Source of the DNA: Streptomyces katrae
Lineage (GTDB): Bacteria; Actinomycetota; Actinomycetes; Streptomycetales; Streptomycetaceae
DNA: 64,000 nt
Reading direction: 5' to 3'
Assembly: GCF_000717655.1 (NCBI RefSeq)
Contig: NZ_JNZY01000041.1
Span: forward strand, 1-64,000
Of this stretch, positions 48,902 to 58,083 are shown piece after piece. The stretch's first letter is position 1. The number at the start of each line of letters is the position of its first letter. Both the position numbers and the translations under genes were made by a program. The notes beneath the pieces are model-generated. The model was not told where the DNA came from and searched no databases. It saw only the letters and a list, made by a program, of their open reading frames with translations.

Positions 48902-49478
48902 ATGGCGGCTCGCTTCGAGGTCCGGCATCAGCCCGCCACGACTCTCAGCCAGCCGACCCGGGCGGAGAAGACCCGGAAGGGCAAGCGCTGCGGCAAGGGC
49001 GGCGGTTCCCGACCCGCCCCCGGCACTCCCTCCTCCGAGACCCCTACCCCGCAGAGTCGCGCGAGAGGTCGACCGGACCCGCGACGAACTCGGCCAGACC
49101 GTCGGGGCTCTGGCCGCCAAGGCCGACATCAAGGCCCGAACCGAGGAGAAGACCGCCATCATGAAGCAGCAAACCGCAGAGAAGGCCGCCCTGGTCGCCG
49201 ACCAGATTCGTGAGAAGGCGGGGCGGGCCGCACAGTTGGTGCGGGACAAAACGCCCGACCCCGTCCTGGACAAGACGGCCAAGGCCGCAGCGCAGGTGCG
49301 GGACAGCGCGACCCGCGCCGGCCAGTATGCGGCGGACAAGGCCACCGAGCCGCTGCTGGAAAAGGCCGGCCAAGCCGCGACGGTCGCGCGCGTCAACCGC
49401 ACGCCGCTCCTCGTCGTCGCGGGCGCTGTGATCGTCGCGCTCGTGCTGGTGCGCCGTAGCCGTGGGCGTCGCCGATGA
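48902..49478 (+). pseudogene. DUF3618-type membrane-anchored coiled-coil protein with a frameshift
   Basis: ATG 48902 has an excellent ribosome site (AAGGAGGAGGG). The first frame reads MAARFEVRHQPATTLSQPTR and ends near TPSSETPTPQS. At about 49055-49065 the DUF3618 homology moves to another frame: EVDRTRDELGQTVGALAAKA, then a helical, repeat-like section (EKAGRAAQLVRDKTPDPVL) and a C-terminal helix with an RRSRGRRR tail. One base gain or loss would restore a protein of about 190 aa. The cause may be a true mutation, or a base error in the given sequence. The second half alone could start at ATG 49161. Confidence 0.65.
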
Positions 49479-49831
49479 AGGCCTGCACGGTCCCTGTGAG
49501 CCGGTCGGCCTCCTCGGCGCCGCGAGCGGCCTGAGCGCGGACGCCGTGTGAACAGGGTGGGAAGACACACCAGACGCCACGGCCTGGGACCGCACCGCAT
49601 GCGCGTCCTCCGGGGCCCGCACGGTCACCCGTTGCTCCTTTGCCTTCCGGGAGCCTGACCGCGCCTGACCGACACGGCACCGAGCGCGATGGAGGCGCTC
49701 CGGCTTCGTGCACACACCGTTGCACGGCCGGCCCCGGTGCGGGGCCGGCCGCGCGGCGTGGGGCGGCGGCGGGCGAAGCCCTTCGCGGCGGCGGGCTGTT
49801 TTCACTGGCTGCGGCCGGGCAGGCGAGGAGC
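49479..49831. other. Region upstream of the PLP decarboxylase
   Basis: 353 bases with no supported gene. Holds the hairpin at 49725-49751. The decarboxylase promoter or 5' leader must be here. Confidence 0.45.
49725..49751. terminator. G+C-rich hairpin in the leader of the PLP decarboxylase
   Basis: Perfect 11-bp stem (CGGCCGGCCCC and complement) with a 5-base loop, ending 80 bases before the decarboxylase ATG. It may end upstream transcription or form a structured 5' leader. No U-run. Confidence 0.5.
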
Positions 49832-51298
49832 ATGAACCAGTCGAAGGCACCGATCCTCGAGGCATTGACCGCCTACCACGCCAGCGGGCAGACACCGTTC
49901 ACGCCTCCGGGTCACAAGCAGGGCAGGGGTACTGACCCCCGCGTACGCGCCGTGCTCGGTGACGCGGTGTTCCGCTCCGACGTGCTGGCCACCAGCGGGC
50001 TGGACGACCGTACGTCCTCCCACGCCGTGGTGGAGGCGGCACAGGCCCTGATGGCTGAGGCGGTCGGCGCCGACCATGCCTTCTTCTCCACCTGTGGCAG
50101 CTCCCTGTCGGTGAAGTCGGCGATGTTGTCCGTAGCCGGCCCGCACGAGAAACTGCTGGTGGGGCGGGACGCCCACAAGTCCGTCGTCTCGGGCCTGATC
50201 CTCTCGGGCATCCGCCCCGTGTGGGTCGACCCGGAGTGGGACGCCGAACGCCACCTCGCCCACCCGCCGTCCGCCGCGGCCTTCGAGGCGGCCTTCGCCG
50301 AGCATCCCGACGCTCGCGGAGCACTGGTGACCACGCCGACCCCCTACGGCACCTGCTCGGACCTCGCCGCCATCGCCGAGGTCTGCCACAAGCGGGGCCG
50401 TCCCCTGATCGTCGACGAGGCATGGGGCGCCCACCTGCCCTTCCACCCCGATCTGCCGACCTGGGCCATGGACGCCGGCGCCGACGTCTGCGTCACCTCC
50501 GTCCACAAAATGGGGTCCGGCCTGGAACAGAGTTCCGTCTTCCACCTCCAGGGCGATCTGATCAAACCCGAGGTGCTCAAGAGCCGCGAGGACCTGCTCG
50601 GCACCACCAGCCCCTCCGTCCTCATGTACGCAGCCCTGGACGGCTGGCGCCGGCAGATGGTCGAACAGGGAAGGGTCCTCTACGACGACGCACTCGCCCT
50701 GGCCGAGCAGGTCCGTACCCGCATCTCCCGCATCGACGGCATGCGGGTGCACGGCCGCGAGGACTTCTGCGGGCCCGGCAAGGCAGCGGACATCGACCTC
50801 CTGCAGATCGTCATCGACATCAGCGCGTGGGAGGTCACCGGCTACAGGGCCGCTGACTGGCTGCGGGAGAACCACCGGATCAACCTCCACATCGGCGACC
50901 ATCGCCGCATCAGCGCGCAGTTCACCCACGCCGACGACGACAGCACCGCCGAGACCCTGCTGACGGCCCTGACCGACCTGGCCGCGCACGCCGGCGAACT
51001 GCGCACGGGACAGCCCGTTCATGTCCCGCCGCCGTCCCGGCTGAGGCTGGAACAGGCGGTCCTGCCGCGCGATGCCTTCTTCGGTGCGACCGAGCAGGTG
51101 CCATGGGAGAAGGCGGACGGACGGATCGCCTCCGAGATGCTGACCCCCTACCCTCCGGGCATACCGGCGGCGCTGCCTGGCGAACGCCTCACGAAGGACG
51201 TACTGCACTACCTGCGCTCCGGAGCCGAGGCGGGCATGGTCGTCCCGGACGCGGTCGACACGAACGTCGACAGCGTGCGGGTGCTTCGCGAGGCCTGA
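49832..51298 (+). CDS. Orn/Lys/Arg decarboxylase-family PLP enzyme
   Basis: 488 aa, of the small aminotransferase-fold class without the wing domain. TPPGHKQGRGTDPR at the N-terminus, FFSTCGSSLSVKSAM, GRDAHKSVVSGL, PLIVDEAWGAHLPFH, and the PLP lysine in CVTSVHKMGSGLEQSS. The C-terminal Orn_DC_C domain has MLTPYPPGIPAALPGE. Product would be a diamine such as cadaverine, putrescine or agmatine; which substrate is not readable. GCGAGGAGC precedes ATG 49832. Confidence 0.9.
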   Translation: MNQSKAPILEALTAYHASGQTPFTPPGHKQGRGTDPRVRAVLGDAVFRSDVLATSGLDDRTSSHAVVEAAQALMAEAVGADHAFFSTCGSSLSVKSAMLSVAGPHEKLLVGRDAHKSVVSGLILSGIRPVWVDPEWDAERHLAHPPSAAAFEAAFAEHPDARGALVTTPTPYGTCSDLAAIAEVCHKRGRPLIVDEAWGAHLPFHPDLPTWAMDAGADVCVTSVHKMGSGLEQSSVFHLQGDLIKPEVLKSREDLLGTTSPSVLMYAALDGWRRQMVEQGRVLYDDALALAEQVRTRISRIDGMRVHGREDFCGPGKAADIDLLQIVIDISAWEVTGYRAADWLRENHRINLHIGDHRRISAQFTHADDDSTAETLLTALTDLAAHAGELRTGQPVHVPPPSRLRLEQAVLPRDAFFGATEQVPWEKADGRIASEMLTPYPPGIPAALPGERLTKDVLHYLRSGAEAGMVVPDAVDTNVDSVRVLREA

Positions 51299-51512
51299 CA
51301 CCGGCGGCGACGACGAGCGAGGGCGACGGACGGATGCGACGACCGCGACCTGTACTCGGTACGACCGTGAGGTGGCAGAAATGGCCAGTCCGCGAGGACT
51401 CACGCCGACGACCGCAAGGGTCACCGGCACGAGCGTGGGGCGCAGAGGACCGCACCGAACCGGTGGCGCAGGCCCTGAGCCAGGCCGGGTACCACCGCGA
51501 CGGGCTCGGGGG

Positions 51513-52706
51513 TCAGAGCCCTGCGGCCGCCTTCTCGCGCAGCCGGGCCCATGCCCGGGCGGACAGCGCGGCGTCGGTGAGGACGTCGGCTGCCGTGCAG
51601 GCCAGAGCCTCGGCGGCCGCCAGCATCACGGTGCGGCCCTGATCCGAGCCGGCCGCTCGTGCGAACGCGGGGGTGTGATCGGATTCCTCACCGCCGAGGA
51701 TCGCGACGAACGGATGGATCGAGGGGACCCGACGGCTCACGTCGCCGATATCGGAGGAACCCAGGAACACCCCGCCGGCAGGCTGGGTGAGCTGGATGCC
51801 GGAGCGCGCGATGTGTTCGCTGAAGCGGTCCGAGAGGACGTCGTTGTCCCGGAAGTGGGCATAGCCATGGCCCAGGCGGGTCACCTCCACCGTGGTGCCG
51901 GTCGAGACCGCCACGCCCTCGGACCACTTGCCGAAGTCGGCCACCAGGGCGTCGAGTGCCGTGCTCGTAGCCGCGCGCAGTCCGAACAGACCCTCGGCGT
52001 ACGCCGGTACGACGTTGGTCACGCGGCCGCCATCGGTGACGATCCCCTGCAGGTGCGAGCCGGACGGCAGGCGCCTGCTGACCACTGCCGCCGTGTTGAA
52101 CAACTGGATGAGGGCGGCCAGCGCGTCGATCCCGCGGGTGGGATCGCCCGTAGGGTGCGCCGCCTGGCCGTAGAAGCTCACCCGCACCTGCGTCTGTGCC
52201 GTCAGCGGTGCCCACGACCAGTCGTGAACGCCCGGATGGAACATCAGCGCCGCATCCACACCGTCGAACACGCCGGCTTCGGCCAGGGGGACCTTGCCGC
52301 CGCCTCGCTCCTCCGCCGGCGTCCCGACGGCCAGCACCGTGCCCTGGGTCTCGTCCAGGACGCTGTGCAGTGCCAGCGCGGCTCCCAGACCGGCCGCCGC
52401 GATCAGATTGTGCCCGCAGGCGTGTCCCAGCTCAGGCAGCGCGTCGTACTCCAGCAGCAGGGCCACACAGCGCCCCGGCCCGTTCCCGGCCCGGGCCAGG
52501 AACGCCGTGTCCAGTCCGGCAACTCCTTGCTCGATCTCGAAGCCGGCCTGCTGGAGCCTGCCGGTGAGTAGTCGGGCCGCGCGGTGCTCTTCGTAGGCGA
52601 GTTCGGGATCGCCGTGCAGAGTCCGGCTGACCTCCCACAGATCGTCCGCTCGTCGGCCGCATTCATGCCGCAGGCGTCCGTACATGCCCTCGGAAGGACC
52701 GTCCAT
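51513..52706 (-). CDS. M20-family amidohydrolase (metal-dependent)
   Basis: 397 aa. LEYDALPELGHACGHNLIAA holds metal-binding residues, VGTPAEERGGGKVPLAEAG the catalytic Glu pair, and the dimerisation domain follows (VSFYGQAAHPTGDPTRG). Near the end are FLGSSDIGDVSRRVPSIHPF and SDHTPAF. The family cleaves N-acyl or p-aminobenzoyl-glutamate-like amides, indole-acetyl amino acids and hippurate; substrate undetermined. Strong GAGGAGGAGG just before ATG 52706. It converges on the decarboxylase gene. Confidence 0.9.
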   Translation of the reverse strand: MDGPSEGMYGRLRHECGRRADDLWEVSRTLHGDPELAYEEHRAARLLTGRLQQAGFEIEQGVAGLDTAFLARAGNGPGRCVALLLEYDALPELGHACGHNLIAAAGLGAALALHSVLDETQGTVLAVGTPAEERGGGKVPLAEAGVFDGVDAALMFHPGVHDWSWAPLTAQTQVRVSFYGQAAHPTGDPTRGIDALAALIQLFNTAAVVSRRLPSGSHLQGIVTDGGRVTNVVPAYAEGLFGLRAATSTALDALVADFGKWSEGVAVSTGTTVEVTRLGHGYAHFRDNDVLSDRFSEHIARSGIQLTQPAGGVFLGSSDIGDVSRRVPSIHPFVAILGGEESDHTPAFARAAGSDQGRTVMLAAAEALACTAADVLTDAALSARAWARLREKAAAGL

Positions 52707-52916
52707 GCCTCCTCCTCGCAGCTCCGTCGGCGCTCATGTCCATTTCTCCGCCGGTCAGGCGCTGGCCCGGCCGGCGCGGGCGCTCTGGCGCGTCACCTCC
52801 CGACCAGCAGCCCGGCGTCGGCTGACCGACCTCGCCGTCGACACCCTGGCGCCAGGCCCCGGCCCGCCGCGACGTCACTCTTCGCGGCGGGCCACGGAAC
52901 GCGGGGCGCGTGGGGG

Positions 52917-53195
52917 TCAGGCGTGGCGGTGCGAGCGCCGATTGCCGATGGCGACGCGGTAGACGGCCAGGAGGATGACGGAGCCGACGATGGCGGCGAT
53001 CCAGGTGGAGAGGTCGAAGAAGCCGTCGATGGAGTCGACGCCGAAGATGACCTTGCCGAGCCATCCGCCGAGCAGGCCGCCGGCGATGCCGATGAGTACG
53101 GTGATGATGATGCCGCCCGGGTCCTTGCCCGGCATCAGAGCCTTCGCGATGAGGCCGGCGAACAGCCCGATGAGGATCCAAGCGATGATGCCCAT
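52917..53195 (-). CDS. GlsB/YeaQ/YmgE-family stress membrane protein
   Basis: 92 aa, three to four short helices with the Gly-rich family hallmark: IIAWILIGLFAGLIAKALMP, GKDPGGIIITVLIGIAGGLL and GGWLGKVIFGV. Envelope stress protein of unknown action; many copies are controlled by general stress sigma factors. GGTAGGAGACG precedes ATG 53195. It stands upstream, in the opposite sense of reading, of the signalling block; stress control is inferred. Confidence 0.9.
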   Translation of the reverse strand: MGIIAWILIGLFAGLIAKALMPGKDPGGIIITVLIGIAGGLLGGWLGKVIFGVDSIDGFFDLSTWIAAIVGSVILLAVYRVAIGNRRSHRHA

Positions 53196-53450
53196 GATGC
53201 GTCTCCTACCTCTGTATAAAGCCGATGTCAGTTCCTCGTCTGCGCCACCGGGCGGCGTTCAAACGTCTGGATCCGTTATCCAGGTGCCCTGCTTCGGCTA
53301 CCGGCCCGCGGCGAGGTGTGGCGGTCGGGCGCCCAGGGGCGCGCTGCGGGTGCGGGGAGTTCTCCGGACACCGGACCCGTGCCCGGGAGCTGCGGCTGCA
53401 CACCCGGGCTAAGGGCTGTCCCGCAATCCCCGGCGGGTGCACGACGCCGG

Positions 53451-54644
53451 CTACGCCGCCTCGCCGCGTTGTCGGAACGCCCGAATACGCCCAGTATGCG
53501 GACGCTCGTTGAGCGCTCTGGTCTGGCGGATGAGGCTGTCCAGGTGTGCCGCGGGGTCCGCGGACGGTGTGGTGTTGATCAGAGGAAGGAGCCCCTCGAT
53601 GCCGAGCCGGCCGCCGGCGTCACCGTTGTGCCCTTCGGTGAGGCCGTCGGTGTAGAGGGTGAGCGCTCCCGTGTCCGGGAGGGGGATGACCGTGGCGGGC
53701 CAGTCGCGGTGGCCGGGGATTATGCCGAGCGCGATGCCGTGCTCGGCGGGCACCTCCAGGGTCTCCTCCGCGGTGGTGAGCAGGGGTTCGTGGTGGCCCG
53801 CCAGGTAGAGGGTGGCAGTGGCGGCCTTCTGGTCGAGGGTGAGGAGCGTGCAAGTGGCGAACAGGGGCTGGGTTCCGCGCTCCGCCACCAGCAGCCGTTC
53901 CATGAGGTGCAGCAACTCGGTGCCGTGGTGCCCGGCCAGGACGAGCGAGCGCCAGGCGATGCGCAGGCAGACGCCGAGGGCTGCGGCGTCCGGACCGTGT
54001 CCGCTGACGTCACCGACGACGGCGTGCAGCAGTCCTCCGTCACCCTCGACGACGTCGAGGAAGTCGCCTCCGAGCAGGGCCTGTTCGGCGCCGGGCAGGT
54101 AGCGGGTGGTCACCGTGACGGTGGAGGTGTCGAGGAGGGGCCGGGGCAGCAGTCCCCGTTCCAGACGGACGTTCTCCTCCGCGCGCAGCCGGGCCGACTG
54201 GGCTTCGGCCGCCACGCGCTCGGTGTGGCTCCGGTAGACGGCGTAACGGACCGTGCGGCGCAGCAGGTCGGCTTCTACCTTGCCCTTGACCAGATAGTCC
54301 TGGGCCCCGGCGGCCATCGCCTCGGAGCCCGCCTGCTTCTCGGACAGGCCGGTCAGGACGATCACCGCGGTGTGCGGGGCCATGGCGCGGACGTCGGCGA
54401 CCGCATCGGTGCCCGATACGTCGGGCAGATGCAGGTCGAGGAGGATGCAGTCGACGGCGCGGACCGCGAGTTCTGAGCGGGCTTCGGCCAGCGAGGTGCT
54501 CGTGGTGAGCTCGAAGCGGAGCTCGGTGTCGTGGAGGAGCTCTTCGACCAGCACGGCATCGGCGACGTCGTCCTCTATGAGGAGGATGCGGTAGACCGGT
54601 TCGCTCGCGGCGATGTCGCCGAGCGTCGTGAGGGCCGCGGTCAC
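53451..54644 (-). CDS. Response-regulator/PP2C phosphatase (RsbU-like)
   Basis: 397 aa. Receiver domain at about 17-135: YRILLIEDDVADAVLVEELL, phospho-acceptor Asp70 in CILLDLHLPDVSG, IVLTGLSEKQ, and the conserved lysine in GAQDYLVKGKVEA. A helical linker follows, then a SpoIIE-type PP2C domain (about 190-390): RYLPGAEQALLGGDFLD, VVGDVSGHGPDAAALG, LYTDGLTEGHNG. GTG at 54644 overlaps the kinase stop by four bases, so the two are translationally coupled. It would dephosphorylate a STAS antagonist when its receiver is phosphorylated by the partner kinase. Confidence 0.93.
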   Translation of the reverse strand: MTAALTTLGDIAASEPVYRILLIEDDVADAVLVEELLHDTELRFELTTSTSLAEARSELAVRAVDCILLDLHLPDVSGTDAVADVRAMAPHTAVIVLTGLSEKQAGSEAMAAGAQDYLVKGKVEADLLRRTVRYAVYRSHTERVAAEAQSARLRAEENVRLERGLLPRPLLDTSTVTVTTRYLPGAEQALLGGDFLDVVEGDGGLLHAVVGDVSGHGPDAAALGVCLRIAWRSLVLAGHHGTELLHLMERLLVAERGTQPLFATCTLLTLDQKAATATLYLAGHHEPLLTTAEETLEVPAEHGIALGIIPGHRDWPATVIPLPDTGALTLYTDGLTEGHNGDAGGRLGIEGLLPLINTTPSADPAAHLDSLIRQTRALNERPHTGRIRAFRQRGEAA

Positions 54645-56248
54645 GGCGCCGGCTCCACGTCGGCCCGAGACGCCTCCGCGATGAACGACGGGGCGGGGGC
54701 GCGCGGCGGTTCGGGGGCGAGGGTGAACACGATGCGGGTACCGTCCCGGTACTCGGGGTCCACGGAGATGGTGCCGCCGTGGAACTCGACGATCTTCTTG
54801 CACATCGCCAGGCCGATCCCGCTTCCGGGATAGACATCCTTGGTGTGGAGCCGCTGGAAGATCACGAAGACCTTCTCGGCGTACTCGGCGGCGATGCCGA
54901 TGCCGTCGTCGGTCACGGTGAACCGCCACAGCTCCCCGACACGGGCGGCGGCCACGTGAATGTTCGGCGCTCGGCCTGGGCGGTGGAACTTGATCGCGTT
55001 GCCGATGAGGTTCTGCCAGAGCATGCCCATCTGGGTGGGGTCGGCGACCAGGGTCGGCAGCGGGTCGTGGGTGATGGTCGCCCCGGCCTCTTCGATGCCG
55101 ACGCTGAGGGAGGACGCGGTCCGTTCCATCACCGTTTCGAGGTCTACCTTCTCGGGGTCGTGGTGCACGCGGCCCACCCGGGAGAAGTCGAGCAGGTCGT
55201 TGATGAGGGTCTGCATGCGGTTGGCGCCGTCGACCGCGAACTCGATGTACTGGTCGGCTCGGGCGTCGAGCTGCCCTCCGTAGCGGCGCTGGAGCAGCTG
55301 CGTGAAGCTGGACACCTTGCGCAGCGGCTCCTGCAGGTCGTGGGAGGCGACGTAGGCGAATTGCTCCAGCTCGGCGTTGGAGCGCTGGAGGTCGGTGGTC
55401 TGCGCGTCGAGGTGTCGTCGAGCCTCCTCGCTGAAGGCGAGCTCCCTGACCAGGCGTCGGCGCATGAAGTCGATCTCACCGCTCAGCCGCCGCAGGTCCG
55501 CGGGGCCCGTAGGGGTGATGGGGTGGTCGAAGTCGCCGCCGGCGATGGCGCGCGCATCAGTGCCGAGCCGCTCCAGGGGCGTGGTGATGCCGCGGCGCAG
55601 GGCTTCGAAGACCAGGCCCGCGAGAAGGGCGATGACCGCAGCGATCGTCCCGAAGAGCCAGTTGCGCAGCCTCATCATGGCCATGAGATCGTCCCTGGCC
55701 CGGATCCGCTCCGCGAGCAGCCGTTCTTGCTGGGCGGTCAGGGCCGCGCGGACCTCGTCGAAGGAGGTCTTGCCCTCCGCCGAGCGTTCCGCGGCCAGCG
55801 CCGAGGGCACGCCAGGGGGAGCGGCGGCGATCGGCCGGGCGATCCTCTCCTGCCAGGCTTGCGCGGCGTCCCGCACCGTCCCCAGGTCCCTCATGCCCGC
55901 GGCGTCGCCGCGAAGCAGTTCCGAGAGCCGGGCGCTTTCCGTTTCCTGCTGGACGACGCCTTGTCGGTAGGGGCCGAGGAACTCCGGAGTCCCGGTGAGC
56001 CCGTAGCCTCGTATGCCGGTCTCCTGGTTCAGCAGGGCCGATTCCAGGCGCATCGCGGTGGACAGCGCAGGGGACTTCACGTCCACGAGGTCCTCACTGA
56101 GCGACGTCGTGCGCCCCAGCATCCACGCCCCCGTCACCCCGAGCAGGGTTAGCACGGCCAGCGACCCGGCCACCCCAACCCGCAGCCATCGCCGGGTCGT
56201 CCACGTGGAAAGCCCCCGCGCCTGCGGAGGCCCCGCGTTGCCGGTCAT
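54641..56248 (-). CDS. CHASE3-HAMP histidine kinase
   Basis: 535 aa. First membrane helix at about 22-45, a CHASE3-like extracytoplasmic domain to about 195 (LNQETGIRGYGLTGTPEFL), second helix 197-218, HAMP (TPLERLGTDARAIAGGDFDH), coiled coil, then HisKA with His303 in YVASHDLQEPLRKVSSF, and HATPase: LWQNLIGNAIKFH, TDDGIGIAAEY, GSGIGLAMCKKIVEFHGG. It resembles phytochrome-like light-independent kinases. GGAGGGGG lies before ATG 56248. Its partner is the RsbU-like gene downstream. Confidence 0.93.
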   Translation of the reverse strand: MTGNAGPPQARGLSTWTTRRWLRVGVAGSLAVLTLLGVTGAWMLGRTTSLSEDLVDVKSPALSTAMRLESALLNQETGIRGYGLTGTPEFLGPYRQGVVQQETESARLSELLRGDAAGMRDLGTVRDAAQAWQERIARPIAAAPPGVPSALAAERSAEGKTSFDEVRAALTAQQERLLAERIRARDDLMAMMRLRNWLFGTIAAVIALLAGLVFEALRRGITTPLERLGTDARAIAGGDFDHPITPTGPADLRRLSGEIDFMRRRLVRELAFSEEARRHLDAQTTDLQRSNAELEQFAYVASHDLQEPLRKVSSFTQLLQRRYGGQLDARADQYIEFAVDGANRMQTLINDLLDFSRVGRVHHDPEKVDLETVMERTASSLSVGIEEAGATITHDPLPTLVADPTQMGMLWQNLIGNAIKFHRPGRAPNIHVAAARVGELWRFTVTDDGIGIAAEYAEKVFVIFQRLHTKDVYPGSGIGLAMCKKIVEFHGGTISVDPEYRDGTRIVFTLAPEPPRAPAPSFIAEASRADVEPAP

Positions 56249-56362
56249 CGGTGAATCCCCCTCCGTGAGACGTTCGCCTCGAAAGAGTGCGCAGCGCACA
56301 CTGTAGAGGGCATCGGACAACGATTGTTGTCGTCATCCGGTTCGGGGCCTAAGGTGCGGTCC

Positions 56363-57136
56363 ATGCCAGGCAAGAACTTCGTTTTGCGGACCACACCGCC
56401 GGAGACAGCCGCCGTCGCGGATGCAGCTGTCTCCGACCTCGCACGGCGCTTGGCCCTCCATCTGCAAAAGGACCTTGCGGACCCGGCGGTTGACGGCCGG
56501 GCCCGCGCCCTGGCCCGACTGCACGTGCTTGAGCAACTCCAGCAGGCAGCCGGACGGCTCCAGCGGGACGCGGCCATGGACGCTGCCCGCGCGGGTGCCG
56601 GATACCCCCAGATCGGCCGCGCATGCGGCATGACCCGTCAGGGCGCCCGGCGCCGCTGGCCGGGACTCTTCAACCACACCGACGACGCACCCACGGAGCA
56701 TCCGATGATGACCGGCCCCGACCGCCCTTTCGATGTTCTGCTCGTGGAGGACGACGCCGCCGACGCCATGCTCATCGAGGAGGCCCTCTCCGAGCGCGGT
56801 GCCCGCAACCTGGTCCAGGTCACCGACGGACTCGCCGCCCTCGAACACCTCCGCGCACCGGGTGCCGTGCGCCCCGACCTCATCGTGCTGGACCTGAACA
56901 TGCCCCGGATGAACGGCCGTGATCTGCTCCGGGTCCTGAAGGGCGACGAGACGCTACAGACCATCCCCGTAGTCGTCCTGACCACCTCCTCCGCGCCCGA
57001 TGACGTCGCCGACGCGTACAGCAGCCACGCCAACGCCTACGTGACCAAGCCGGTCAACCTGGAGGAGTTCGAGCGGGCGGTCCAGAGCATCGACTCCTTC
57101 TACCTGGACACCGCCACTCACCCGCCCCGTGCGTGA
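56363..57136 (+). CDS. Helix-turn-helix protein fused to a receiver domain
   Basis: 257 aa. Residues 1-105 form a small helical protein whose end reads YPQIGRACGMTRQGARRRWP, a helix-turn-helix. Residues 120-250 are an Rcp1-like receiver: VLLVEDDAADAMLIEEALSE, Asp177 in IVLDLNMPRMNG, VVVLTTSSAPDDV and the conserved lysine in AYVTKPVNLEEF. The two are in one frame, but ATG at 56705 after ACGGAG could start the receiver alone. It is divergent from the CHASE3 kinase, so the receiver is probably phosphorylated by it. A DNA-binding receiver of this composition is unusual. Confidence 0.82.
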   Translation: MPGKNFVLRTTPPETAAVADAAVSDLARRLALHLQKDLADPAVDGRARALARLHVLEQLQQAAGRLQRDAAMDAARAGAGYPQIGRACGMTRQGARRRWPGLFNHTDDAPTEHPMMTGPDRPFDVLLVEDDAADAMLIEEALSERGARNLVQVTDGLAALEHLRAPGAVRPDLIVLDLNMPRMNGRDLLRVLKGDETLQTIPVVVLTTSSAPDDVADAYSSHANAYVTKPVNLEEFERAVQSIDSFYLDTATHPPRA

Positions 57137-57383
57137 CATCCCCTGGTAGCGGGACTCCGGCTCACAGGTGAACAGGTTCCGCGCCCGCCGGCATGCTCAG
57201 CGCCCGCTGGTGCAGCGGATCGCCCGGCGGGCGCGGAACGGGTGCGCTCGCTTCACCGCGGGGCGATCCATGCCCAGCCGGAAGCCGAGCGGTGGTCGGC
57301 CGGACGGGCGACCACCGCGCTCAGTCCCAGGCGTGGCCGCCACCCTGCCTGACCGGCATTGCGGTCCATCACAGGGCCTGGGA

Positions 57384-57797
57384 CTACCAGTTCAGCTCCG
57401 CGTGGACGGCCTTGCCGTCGCCGTCGTGGCGGGGGACGACGCGCACCCGGCGTGCGAGGGCCTGGACGATGCCCCACCCGCGTCCGCCGGTGCGGTCGGG
57501 AGTCCGGGAGTGCGGGGGGCGTGAGCTCGTGTCCCGCACGGTGATCCCGATGCCGCCAGGAACCAGGCCGAGTTCCAGGGCGAAGGGGCCGGGAGCATGG
57601 CGGACGGCATTGGTCACCAGTTCGGAGACGACCAGCAGGACGTCATCGTGAAAGGTGCTGCGCGCGGGCGGGGAGTGGTGGCGAAGGAAGGCGGCGGCGG
57701 CTTCCCGTGCTTCGGCGATGCAGCCGGGCGCGCCGTCGAAGTCGAGGCACTCCTCCGCATGACGGGCGTCGTGCGAAATGGCCGACGGGAGCTCCAT
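57384..57797 (-). CDS. RsbW-like anti-sigma ATPase
   Basis: 137 aa, HATPase_c fold: ELVTNAVRHAPGPFALELGL (N box), a second block VRDTSSRPPH, and TGGRGWGIVQALARRVRVVP (G box). Such proteins in Streptomyces phosphorylate STAS antagonists and may bind sigma factors. GGAAGGGG lies seven bases before ATG 57797; GTG 57803 is less well spaced. It is divergent from the STAS gene at 58084, a natural partner. Confidence 0.88.
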   Translation of the reverse strand: MELPSAISHDARHAEECLDFDGAPGCIAEAREAAAAFLRHHSPPARSTFHDDVLLVVSELVTNAVRHAPGPFALELGLVPGGIGITVRDTSSRPPHSRTPDRTGGRGWGIVQALARRVRVVPRHDGDGKAVHAELNW

Positions 57798-57984
57798 CCC
57801 CACGCCCCTTCCACTGAGTGCCTACGGCTCGGGTACCCACCGCTGCCTGGGAGCCCGAAGCGCTGTCGGGGGCCTGTCCCTTGGCGATTCCCCCACAGCA
57901 GGGTACCCAGCCCGATTGAAATGTTCACGGGTTCGCGCCCCCTGCCGCCGCGCGCCTTCGAGCTGAATCAGGCCACGCGATGGT

Positions 57985-58009
57985 GAACCGTCAGGAGAAC
58001 GGTTCTTTT
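57985..58009 (+). terminator. Hairpin with T-run upstream of the STAS operon
   Basis: GAACCGT, 7-base loop, ACGGTTC, followed by TTTT. Perfect 7-bp stem with a U-run on the plus strand, 75 bases before the STAS start. Either a terminator for transcripts coming from the left or a leader attenuator for the operon. Confidence 0.55.
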
Positions 58010-58083
58010 CTAGTGCAGATTCACTATTCTTGGCTGGTGCCCATTACCCAGGATGGGGGCTGCCGCATGAGAGAAGACGCAAC

